A DNA stretch of 9,140 nt, from positions 1-9,140 of the forward strand of contig JBFWSL010000164.1 of the NCBI GenBank assembly GCA_050248375.1. The letters are read 5' to 3'. Both the position numbers and the translations under genes were made by a program. A model generated the notes under the pieces. It saw nothing but the letters and a program-made list of their open reading frames with translations. It did no database searches and was not told where the DNA came from. The stretch's first letter is position 1. Each line of letters opens with the position of its first letter. The DNA is from JAYZVT01 sp050248375 (GTDB taxonomy: Bacteria > Pseudomonadota > Alphaproteobacteria > Rhizobiales > Methyloligellaceae). Shown piece by piece: positions 1 through 6,440 of this stretch.

Positions 1-1262
1 TAGGCCTCGCGCCGGGGCATGCCCTCGGACATCTTCCGGTCGGCGTATTCGACGATGACGATGGCGCTGTCCACCAGCATTCCGACGGTCAGGACCATGC
101 CGAACATGAGCATCATGTTCACCGTCATGCCCAACACGCCGATGAGCAGGAAGCCGATCATGAAGGAGGCGGGAATGGCGATGCCGACCATGATCGCCGA
201 ACGCAGGCCGAGCGCCGCCACCACGACGATCATGACCAGGGCGATGGCCGTCATGATCGAGGATTGCAGGGAGCCCAGTACCTCGAAGATGAACTTCGAC
301 TGGTCCAGCGCGAAATTCACCCGGATCGACTCCGGCCAGCCCTTGCTGAACTCCGTCACCACCTTCCGGACCGCCTGGTTGTTCTCCACCACGTTGGTGC
401 CGATACGCTTGATCACCTCGATGGCGATGGTCGGCTGGCCGTTGAACCGGCTGAAGTTGGTGGCGTCCTTGAAGGTCCGGCGGATCTCGGCCACGTCGGA
501 AAGCGTCACGACGGAGTCGCCGGAGACTTTCACCGGCAGCCCGTAGACGTCGCTTGCGGTCTCGAACAGGCCCGGCACCTTGACGTTGAACCGGCCCTTG
601 CCCGTGTCCATGGACCCGGCGGCGATCAGGCGGTTGTTCTTGGTGACCGCCTGCACCAGTTCGTCCTGGCTGACGTTGTAGGATTCCAGCTTGGCCGGAT
701 CGATGACCACCTCGAGCAATTCCTCGCGGTGGCCCTTCAGGTTCGCCTCGAGCACGCTGGAGACGGACTCGATCTCGTCCTTCAGCCGCCGGGCGTGCTG
801 GTAGAGCGTGCGCTCCGGCACATCGCCCGACAGCGTCACCACCATCACCGGGAACAGGCCGAAGTTGATCTCGTTGACCACCGGTTCCTCGGCGTCCTGG
901 GGCAGTTCGGCCTTGGCCTGGTCCACCTTCTCGCGCACGTCCGCGCTGGCCTTGGAATGGTCCGCGTCCACGTTGAATTCAAGGATGATGCCCGCATGGC
1001 CCTGGCTGGCGATGGCGGTCATCTCCTTCAGGCCCTCGATGGCCCTCAGCTCGGTCTCCATGGGGCGGATCAGCAGGCGCTCGGAGTCCTCCGGCGAGAT
1101 GCCGTCCTGCACGATGGAGACGTAGAAGAAGGGAATGTCGATGTCCGGATCGGCTTCCTTCGGGATGGTGACGTAGGTATACAGTCCGGCAAGCACCATC
1201 ACCACCATCATGGTGAGGACGCTGCGCGGGCGCGACAAGATGCCGGCGAGGGAGGAGATCAT
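1..1262 (-). CDS. RND-family efflux pump inner-membrane subunit, N-terminal 420 residues (cut by window edge)
   Basis: Proton-driven export pump of the AcrB/HAE type, acting in the inner membrane with a periplasmic adaptor and usually an outer-membrane channel. I translated it by hand from the ATG at 1262. Seen: TM1 at about residues 13-31, followed by the family's IPKEADPDI motif (33-41); a large periplasmic porter region (about 40-325); then TM2-TM4, with hydrophobic runs at about 336-352, 355-376 and 383-405. The TM4 proton-relay motif reads GMLVDSAIVIVEYADRKM (394-411). The first relay aspartate is kept (D398), but the position of AcrB D408 is serine (S399). Full family length is about 1,030-1,050 residues, so roughly 60% lies outside the window. 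The start codon overlaps the adaptor stop as ATGA, implying translational coupling. No outer-membrane channel gene is visible. Substrate is unknown. Confidence 0.93.
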   Translation of the reverse strand, partial: MISSLAGILSRPRSVLTMMVVMVLAGLYTYVTIPKEADPDIDIPFFYVSIVQDGISPEDSERLLIRPMETELRAIEGLKEMTAIASQGHAGIILEFNVDADHSKASADVREKVDQAKAELPQDAEEPVVNEINFGLFPVMVVTLSGDVPERTLYQHARRLKDEIESVSSVLEANLKGHREELLEVVIDPAKLESYNVSQDELVQAVTKNNRLIAAGSMDTGKGRFNVKVPGLFETASDVYGLPVKVSGDSVVTLSDVAEIRRTFKDATNFSRFNGQPTIAIEVIKRIGTNVVENNQAVRKVVTEFSKGWPESIRVNFALDQSKFIFEVLGSLQSSIMTAIALVMIVVVAALGLRSAIMVGIAIPASFMIGFLLIGVLGMTVNMMLMFGMVLTVGMLVDSAIVIVEYADRKMSEGMPRREA

Positions 1263-2449
1263 TTGTCCCCGCCATCGGGAACGGTGCGCACCTTCTGCCC
1301 GTCCACCACGAACTCCTGGCCCACGGTGATCAGCGTCACCGTCTCCGGCAGGCCGGAAATCCACACGCCCTCGTTGGAGTTGGAGACGATGTCCACCGGG
1401 GTGAAGCGCACCGTGCTGTTGCCCTCCACCACCCGCACCCCGATGCGCCCCGTGTCGTCGAGGCCGAGCACGGCGGGCGGGATGCGGTGCGCGCTCTCCG
1501 ACTTCAGCGGAATGGTGATGTCGGCGGTGACGCCGTCGCGCAGATTGCGCTGCGGATTGGAGACCTCCAGTTCGATCCGGAAAGTACGGGTGGCCGGATC
1601 CGCCGCCGTGGCGATGAAGCGGATGCCGCCGCCGACGCTCTCGCCGGTGGCCAGCTTCGCGTTGCCGGTCATGCCCACGCGCAATTGCCGCACCGACCTT
1701 TCGGACACCGTGGCGACGATGACCAGCGGGTCGAGATCGACCATGGTTGCGCAGGTCTTGCCGGTGCTGAGGAAGTCTCCAACCTTGGCCGGCTGCGCCT
1801 CGACCACGCCGTCGAACGGCGCCCGCACTATGGTGCGCCTGAGGTCGATTTCCGCCTGCTCGAGGGCTGCCTTGGACGCGTCGAGCGTCGCCTTCTGCTC
1901 GGCCACCTTCAGGCGCGCGGTGTGCCCTTGCGCCATCAGCTTCTCGGAGGCCTCCAGGTCAAGCTCAGCCCTGGTCAGTTCGGCCCTGGCCTTGGCGAGC
2001 ACGGCTTCGCGCACGCCCTTGTCGATGATGCAAAGCGGCGTCTCCTTCTTCACGAAGGCGCCTTTCTGGGTGGCGAGTTTCTCGACCGTGCCGGGCGTCT
2101 CGGCCTGGACGTCGACGCGTGCCTCTGCCTCGGTGCGTCCGCGCAGCACCAGCGAGGCGTCGCGCTGCAGGGCGGTGAATTCGCGCACGCGCACCCGGAA
2201 TTCCTCCGGGGCCGCCGCCTGCCTGACGCCCCCGGGCGTATTGAGCGCCGCCTCACCGGAGGAGGTGCCGCTGCCGGAAATCTGGCCCGACGCGAGCCAA
2301 AGGGTGAGGAGGGCCATGAAGGCGATGGCCCATCCGTAGGAGCGCTTGAAACGCCACTTGCGGACGCTTTCAGGCTCCTCGCGGATGCGTTCCTGCACAA
2401 GGCTGACGGACTCGCTGCCGCGCCGGCTGTTTCTGGTCTTGCTGCTCAT
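1259..2449 (-). CDS. RND efflux periplasmic adaptor subunit (membrane fusion protein, HlyD/AcrA family)
   Basis: Links the inner-membrane RND pump to the outer-membrane channel through the periplasm. The 396 residues show a charged cytoplasmic N-terminus (1-38), one membrane anchor (about 39-54, starting GWAIAFMALL), a first lipoyl half (about 107-143), an alanine/glutamate-rich coiled-coil hairpin (about 146-205), a second lipoyl half carrying the typical IVRAPFDGVV (207-216), a beta-barrel (about 238-315) and a membrane-proximal domain to about 380. There is no lipobox cysteine, so it is anchored by a transmembrane helix and not by lipid as AcrA is. Its ATG overlaps the padR stop (ATGA, 2446-2449) and its stop overlaps the pump start (1259-1262), so all three genes should be co-translated. 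Family assignment is firm. Substrate is not inferable. Confidence 0.93.
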   Translation of the reverse strand: MSSKTRNSRRGSESVSLVQERIREEPESVRKWRFKRSYGWAIAFMALLTLWLASGQISGSGTSSGEAALNTPGGVRQAAAPEEFRVRVREFTALQRDASLVLRGRTEAEARVDVQAETPGTVEKLATQKGAFVKKETPLCIIDKGVREAVLAKARAELTRAELDLEASEKLMAQGHTARLKVAEQKATLDASKAALEQAEIDLRRTIVRAPFDGVVEAQPAKVGDFLSTGKTCATMVDLDPLVIVATVSERSVRQLRVGMTGNAKLATGESVGGGIRFIATAADPATRTFRIELEVSNPQRNLRDGVTADITIPLKSESAHRIPPAVLGLDDTGRIGVRVVEGNSTVRFTPVDIVSNSNEGVWISGLPETVTLITVGQEFVVDGQKVRTVPDGGDK

Positions 2450-2979
2450 TCTGCCGCCTCCGCGGGTGCGGGCAGCACCAGCCGGCTGTGTTTCTCGATG
2501 TATCCGATCGCCGCTTCATGCACCGCGATGCCGTAGCCGATGGCGAAGCGGCTGCCGGCATGCTCGCAGTTCTCGTGCATTTCCCGCAGATGCTCCAATC
2601 CGGTCTTCAGGAATCCCAGGCGGGCATCCAGCGATGCTGCCATGTGGTCCGGTTTCAGGACCTCCGAGTAGAGGCAATGGAACAGGAACTCGGATTTGCA
2701 GGTGTCGTCGCAGGGCACCCGATCCTGCAGGCTGTCGATGAAGACGCCGCGTCCCTTGTCGGTGATGGAGTAGACCTTGCGGGCCGGTTTGCCGGTCTGG
2801 CTCTCTTCGCGCACGGTCACCAGAGCGTCCCTGGTCAGGCGGCCGAGGGCGGGGTAGATGGACCCGTAGCTCGCCTCCGTGAAATGGCTGAAACGGCCTT
2901 CCGAGGCGAGTTTCTTGATCTCGTAGCCTGTCGCTTCTCCAAACCAGAGAATACCCAGGCACAGGGTGCTGACGTTCAT
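2446..2979 (-). CDS. PadR-family transcriptional regulator of the efflux operon
   Basis: Probable ligand-responsive repressor, 177 residues. PadR proteins bind DNA as dimers through an N-terminal winged helix and often control drug or phenolic-acid efflux genes placed beside them. Seen: a winged-helix domain at about residues 6-80, with the family signature ASYGSIYPALGRL (36-48) as the recognition-helix region and the wing around RKVYSITDKGRG (67-78). A mostly helical C-terminal dimerisation domain follows (about 95-165). The domain holds cysteines at 90, 94, 102 and 138. It is the first gene of the operon and is joined to the adaptor gene by a 4-bp overlap. The ATG at 2979 has no strong Shine-Dalgarno sequence, but it gives the expected N-terminus for the family. 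The upstream inverted repeat over the promoter suggests autorepression, which is inference. Confidence 0.92.
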   Translation of the reverse strand: MNVSTLCLGILWFGEATGYEIKKLASEGRFSHFTEASYGSIYPALGRLTRDALVTVREESQTGKPARKVYSITDKGRGVFIDSLQDRVPCDDTCKSEFLFHCLYSEVLKPDHMAASLDARLGFLKTGLEHLREMHENCEHAGSRFAIGYGIAVHEAAIGYIEKHSRLVLPAPAEAAE

Positions 2980-3038
2980 GTCTCGTGAAATCCCACTTCC
3001 GCCGGAGGCCGCTGCCCCGCAGCCGGTCCGGCCGGTAT

Positions 3039-3075
3039 GCTTAGGCTATATATATTGGGCGGATATATGGCAAGC
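3039..3075. promoter_or_regulatory. Inverted repeat overlapping the promoter, candidate PadR operator
   Basis: The left arm GCTATATAT (3045-3053) and right arm ATATATGGC (3063-3071) are complementary at 8 of 9 positions around a 9-bp spacer. The symmetry resumes further out, where GCTT (3039-3042) faces AAGC (3072-3075) with a two-base offset. PadR proteins typically bind dyads of this size with A/T-rich half-sites. Here the dyad covers both the -35 and the -10, so a bound dimer would block polymerase. That this PadR binds here is inference from position. Confidence 0.45.
3045..3073 (-). promoter_or_regulatory. Candidate sigma-70 promoter of the padR-efflux operon
   Basis: On the minus strand, TTGCCA (3068-3073) and TATAGC (3045-3050) are separated by exactly 17 bp. 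The stretch is A/T-rich in otherwise G/C-rich DNA and lies about 65 bp upstream of the padR start, so the predicted leader is about 60 nt. An alternative -10, TATATA, sits two bases nearer the -35. No experimental support is available. The match is by eye. Confidence 0.5.
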
Positions 3076-3122
3076 TTGTGAAACTCGCGGGAAGTGTCCC
3101 GGGTGCGCGCTGTGGCGGCGGC

Positions 3123-3896
3123 TCAGAACGGGCTGCGCAGCCTGGGTATCTGCGGGATCACCCGCTCCAGGGGACGGACGGGGTCGGGCACCTGCCGCAA
3201 TAGGCGGCCGCCCAGCAGATCCGCCCGGCGGAAGCGGCGCACGGGGTCGATCACCAGGGTCCTGTCCACGAAAGGGAAGGCATGGGCGAAGTTCACCGCC
3301 CCGAAGAAGGTGCCGTCCCACTTGAGCGGACCGGAGACGATGCCGCCGGGCCGGATGTGGAAGAAATTCCCCGTCTGGCGCAGCCGGCGGCACGAACCGG
3401 GACGGTCGCAGACATCCACCTCGCCCTGCACCAGCAGCAGCGCCATCTCGCCGTCCGCGTTCACATAGCCGTCGAAAATGGTCCCGCGCACGCCGATGGT
3501 GGTGACAGGCGTCCTGATGGAGTAGGCGGACTTGGCGCTCTTGCCGGAGATGAACCGGAAGGCGCCCTCGGTGGCGTTGAGCACCACCTGGCCGCCCGTC
3601 CTGTCCCTGGCATCGTAGACGAAGGCGTCCAGAACGATCCTCGAACCCGGGCCGACCGCCAGCCTGGTGTCGTCGGCGAGGATGAACTCGCCTTCGCCGT
3701 CCTTCGACGTGGCGATCACTTCGTTCTGGTGGATTTTGTCGCCCTTGGCGATTCTCCGCGGGCCTTCGGCCAGGGTTCCGGTGACTTCGTTCTTCACGGC
3801 GACCGCCTTGCCGATATCGGGTTCGGCGGCGTGCGCGGCGGGGCCGGCCAGTTGCAGCGAAAGCACGAGGAGGAAGCGGGCCGCCATGCGTGTCAT
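3123..3896 (-). CDS. Secreted FecR-domain protein of unknown role
   Basis: Predicted periplasmic or exported protein of 257 residues. The signal peptide is residues 1-23 (MTRMAARFLLVLSLQLAG..., cleavage predicted after AHA). The FecR domain spans about 50-162 and contains the hallmark SIRTPVTTIGVRGT (126-139). Two cysteines, C163 and C169, could close a small disulfide loop. The proline/arginine-rich C-terminus (about 215-257) matches nothing I recognise. Classical FecR is a membrane anti-sigma regulator beside a sigma factor and a TonB receptor. None of these is present, and there is no second membrane segment, so signalling is unlikely. The start at 3896 is chosen because GAGG lies 7 nt upstream and the signal peptide begins there. 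A second in-frame ATG at 3887 is possible. It is third in an apparent operon, 23 bp after the epimerase gene, which hints at an envelope or polysaccharide role. Confidence 0.8.
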   Translation of the reverse strand: MTRMAARFLLVLSLQLAGPAAHAAEPDIGKAVAVKNEVTGTLAEGPRRIAKGDKIHQNEVIATSKDGEGEFILADDTRLAVGPGSRIVLDAFVYDARDRTGGQVVLNATEGAFRFISGKSAKSAYSIRTPVTTIGVRGTIFDGYVNADGEMALLLVQGEVDVCDRPGSCRRLRQTGNFFHIRPGGIVSGPLKWDGTFFGAVNFAHAFPFVDRTLVIDPVRRFRRADLLGGRLLRQVPDPVRPLERVIPQIPRLRSPF

Positions 3897-3919
3897 GCCA
3901 TGACCTCGGAGCTTGTGTC

Positions 3920-4927
3920 TCAGACCTCGTAGTAGTCCCGGTACCACGCTACGAAACGCTTCATGCCTTCTTCCACCGGCGTCTTCGGACAATAGCCGAT
4001 GTCCCGGGTCAGCGCCTCCACGTCGGCGTAAGTATCGGGAACGTCGCCCGGCTGCAGCGGCAGGAATATCTTCTCGGCCGTCTTGCCGAGCAGCTTTTCC
4101 AGCGCGGCGATGTAGTCCATGAGCTGGACCGGCTGATTGTTGCCGATGTTGTAGAGGCGGTAGGGCGCGTTCGAGGTGGCCGGGTCGGGTCTCGCGCCGG
4201 ACCAGTCCGGGTTCGGCTCCGCCACGTGATCGCAACAGCGCACGACGCCCTCCACGATATCGTCGATATAAGTGAAGTCGCGGCTGTGGTTGCCGTTGTT
4301 GAACACCTCGATGGGCTCGCCCGCGAGGATCTTGCGCGTGAACAGGAACAGCGCCATGTCCGGCCGGCCCCACGGCCCGTAAACCGTGAAGAAGCGCAGG
4401 CCCGTCACCGGCAGCCGGTAGAGATGCGCATAGGTATGCGCCATCAGTTCGTTCGACTTCTTGGTCGCCGCGTAGAGGCTGAGCGGATGGTCCACGTTGT
4501 CGTTGACGCTGAAGGGCAGGGTGGTGTTGGCGCCGTAGACCGAGCTGGAGGACGCGAAGACGAGATGCTCCACGCCGCCATGCCGGCAGCATTCCAGGAT
4601 GTTGGTGAAGCCCACGATGTTGGACTCGATATAGGCGTGCGGATTTGTCAGCGAGTAACGCACCCCGGCCTGCGCGGCCAGGTTGATGACCCGCGTCGGC
4701 TTTTCCTCCGCGAACAGTTTCTCCATGGCGGCGCGGTCCGAAAGGTCCGCCTTGACGAAGCGGAAGCCGTTGCGCCCCTCGAGCTGGCTGAGCCGCGCCT
4801 GCTTCAGCGTCACGTCGTAATAGTCGTTGAGGTTGTCCAGGCCGATCACCCGGTCGCCCCGGTCGAGCAGCACCTTCGAGGTGTGGAAGCCGATGAAGCC
4901 CGCGGCGCCGGTTACCAGAACGGTCAT
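3920..4927 (-). CDS. UDP-glucuronate 4-epimerase-like NAD-dependent epimerase
   Basis: Extended short-chain dehydrogenase of 335 residues, expected to interconvert UDP-glucuronate and UDP-galacturonate in the cytoplasm for surface-polysaccharide synthesis. Seen: the NAD-binding GAAGFIG (7-13), an acidic residue ending strand 2 (D31), the NLAAQAGVRYSL segment (82-93) typical of this subfamily, catalytic serine region ASSSSVYG (125-132) and the catalytic pair Y152/K156 in YAATK. The substrate side has FFTVYGPWGRPDMA and SRDFTYIDDIVEG, which favour the LpsL/CapI uronate-epimerase group over GalE or TviC/WbpP types. Length is normal for the family. It lies 21 bp behind the nucleotide-sugar dehydrogenase, its likely supplier of UDP-uronic acid. 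AGGA lies about 7-10 nt upstream of the start. Epimerase class is firm. The exact substrate is inferred from motifs. Confidence 0.9.
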   Translation of the reverse strand: MTVLVTGAAGFIGFHTSKVLLDRGDRVIGLDNLNDYYDVTLKQARLSQLEGRNGFRFVKADLSDRAAMEKLFAEEKPTRVINLAAQAGVRYSLTNPHAYIESNIVGFTNILECCRHGGVEHLVFASSSSVYGANTTLPFSVNDNVDHPLSLYAATKKSNELMAHTYAHLYRLPVTGLRFFTVYGPWGRPDMALFLFTRKILAGEPIEVFNNGNHSRDFTYIDDIVEGVVRCCDHVAEPNPDWSGARPDPATSNAPYRLYNIGNNQPVQLMDYIAALEKLLGKTAEKIFLPLQPGDVPDTYADVEALTRDIGYCPKTPVEEGMKRFVAWYRDYYEV

Positions 4928-4948
4928 GAGGGGATCCTGGCCTTTGAG

Positions 4949-6268
4949 TCAGACACGGACGTCGCTCTCGCCGGGCGGGAGCACGGATTTGAGGTCGTAG
5001 ATGAGGCCGCCCTTGTCCAGCATCGCGCGCATCCTGGCGCTGCCCAGTCCGGCGATCTCCTTGTGGGCGACGGCGAGAACGATGGCGTCGAAAGGGCCCT
5101 CCGGCAGCGCGCCGGTGACGGCTACACCATATTCGTGCTGCGCTTCCTCGGCGTCCGCGACCGGATCGTACACCGTCACCTCGCGGACGAAACCCGACAG
5201 ATGCCGGACAAGATCGGCGACTTTCGTATTGCGGGTGTCGGGGCAGTTCTCCTTGAAGGTGAACCCCATCACCAGCACCCGCGCGCTGTCCACCCGCAGT
5301 TTACGCTTCACCATTGCCTTGATGATGTCATTGGCCACGAAGCCGGCCATGTTGTCGTTGATGCGGCGGCCCGCGAGGATCATCTCGGGATGGAAGCCGA
5401 TCGATTGCGCCTTGTGGGTCAGGTAATAGGGGTCGACGCCGATGCAGTGCCCGCCAACCAGGCCTGGCCGGAATGGCTGGAAGTTCCACTTGGTTCCGGC
5501 GGCCGCCAGCACGTCCTGGGTCTCCAGGCCCAGTTCCTTGAACAGCATCGCCAGCTCGTTGATCAGGGCGATGTTCACGTCGCGCTGGATATTCTCGATC
5601 ACCTTGGCCGCCTCCGCGATGCGGATGGAGCCGGCCCGGAAGGTGCCGGCCGTGATCACTTGCGCGTAGACCGCGTTCACCAGGTCGGCCACCTCCGGCG
5701 TGGAGCCGGACGTCACCTTGACGATGTCGGGCAGCCGGTGCGCGCGGTCGCCGGGGTTGATGCGTTCGGGCGAGTAGCCGCAGAAGAAATCGCTGTTGAA
5801 CTTGAGCCCGGAGGCCTTCTCCAGCTCCGGCACGCAGATTTCCTCGGTGGCGCCGGGATAGACGGTGGATTCGTAGACCACCACGTCACCCCGCCCGAGG
5901 ACCGACCCTACGGTCCGGCTCGCGCCCGTCAGCGCCGTCAGGTCCGGACGCTTGCTGTGGTCGATCGGGGTGGGAACGGTGATGATATAGAAATTGCAGC
6001 CGGCGAGATCCTGCGCCGACGCCGTAAAATCCAGGTGTCTGGCGACCGAGAATTCCTCCTCCGTCACCTCATGGGTGCGGTCCTCGCCCTTGGCCAGTTC
6101 GCCGACGCGCCGTTCGTTGATGTCGAAGCCCTTGACCGGGAAATGCGCCGCCATGTGCACGGCCAGCGGCAGGCCCACATAGCCCAGCCCGACCACGCCG
6201 ATGCGGACGTCATTCGGGGCTGGCAGTTTCACAGCGCCGGGGCTTTGCGAGGGAACGGTTTTCTGCAT
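4949..6268 (-). CDS. Nucleotide-sugar 6-dehydrogenase (UDP-glucose/UDP-HexNAc dehydrogenase family)
   Basis: Four-electron oxidation of a UDP-hexose to a UDP-uronic acid using 2 NAD+, in the cytoplasm, for capsule, exopolysaccharide or LPS precursors. The 439 residues show an N-terminal NAD domain with GLGYVG (27-32) and ESTVYPGATEE (133-143), a central dimerisation helix with the catalytic lysine region EAAKVIEN (219-226), the catalytic cysteine C275 in GGHCIGVDPYYL, and a C-terminal UDP-binding domain starting near FTFKENCPDTRNTKV (336-350). The FDINERRVGELAKGEDRTHE segment and general layout resemble the TviB/WbpO (UDP-HexNAc) branch, while the neighbouring epimerase is of UDP-glucuronate type, so the substrate is uncertain. 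It is first gene of a three-gene set. No other in-frame ATG precedes it closely, and its Shine-Dalgarno sequence is weak. Confidence 0.9.
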   Translation of the reverse strand: MQKTVPSQSPGAVKLPAPNDVRIGVVGLGYVGLPLAVHMAAHFPVKGFDINERRVGELAKGEDRTHEVTEEEFSVARHLDFTASAQDLAGCNFYIITVPTPIDHSKRPDLTALTGASRTVGSVLGRGDVVVYESTVYPGATEEICVPELEKASGLKFNSDFFCGYSPERINPGDRAHRLPDIVKVTSGSTPEVADLVNAVYAQVITAGTFRAGSIRIAEAAKVIENIQRDVNIALINELAMLFKELGLETQDVLAAAGTKWNFQPFRPGLVGGHCIGVDPYYLTHKAQSIGFHPEMILAGRRINDNMAGFVANDIIKAMVKRKLRVDSARVLVMGFTFKENCPDTRNTKVADLVRHLSGFVREVTVYDPVADAEEAQHEYGVAVTGALPEGPFDAIVLAVAHKEIAGLGSARMRAMLDKGGLIYDLKSVLPPGESDVRV

Positions 6269-6440
6269 GGCGCGAGGCTCTTAACACGTCCGTTTTTCCT
6301 AGGCCAGTACAGGCCGTACCGGCAGTGCTTTTTCACCGATGCGCTGTTTTGCCCGGCTCGCCTGCTGGCGGATGTGCTAGCTAGCTTACCCGTTAATCCA
6401 ATGCCGCGAGGACGCTCGTTATCGGGGGGTGAAAAGGTTA
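6269..6440. other. Divergent intergenic region between the dehydrogenase and the CysN'-CysC gene
   Basis: These 172 bp must carry the promoters of both the minus-strand polysaccharide set and the plus-strand kinase gene. It is visibly less G/C-rich than the genes. It contains a perfect 10-bp palindrome GCTAGCTAGC (6376-6385) and a short imperfect repeat, GGCCAGTAC/GGCCGTAC (6303-6319). I found no -35/-10 pair with good spacing on either strand. No trace of a CysN GTPase coding sequence is present here. Confidence 0.5.
6425..6432 (+). promoter_or_regulatory. Ribosome binding site that sets the CysN'-CysC start
   Basis: GGGGGTGA matches the ideal GGAGGTGA at 7 of 8 positions and ends 8 nt before the ATG at 6441. 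This makes 6441 a better start than the in-frame GTG at 6429, which lies inside or directly after the site. A later in-frame ATG at 6480 remains possible. Confidence 0.6.

Noticed and set aside
264..2339. A plus-strand open frame of 691 codons opposite the pump and adaptor genes
   Set aside because: Same cause. The minus-strand frames are clear RND and membrane-fusion proteins, and the antisense product is low-complexity and crosses the gene junction.
3011..3023. GCTGC/GCAGC hairpin in the padR leader as a regulatory RNA structure
   Set aside because: A five-pair stem in G/C-rich DNA is expected by chance, and nothing else supports a riboswitch or attenuator.
3088..3101. CGGG/CCCG stem after the FecR-domain gene as a terminator
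   Set aside because: Only four pairs, no T-run, and it lies just upstream of the padR promoter. Too weak to call.
3897..4592. N-terminal extension of the FecR-domain frame upstream of 3896
   Set aside because: It lies out of frame inside the epimerase gene, reads as arginine-rich shadow sequence, and would bury the signal peptide.
6429..6440. GTG start for the CysN'-CysC gene at 6429
   Set aside because: The GTG falls within the best Shine-Dalgarno match, which is correctly spaced for the ATG at 6441.
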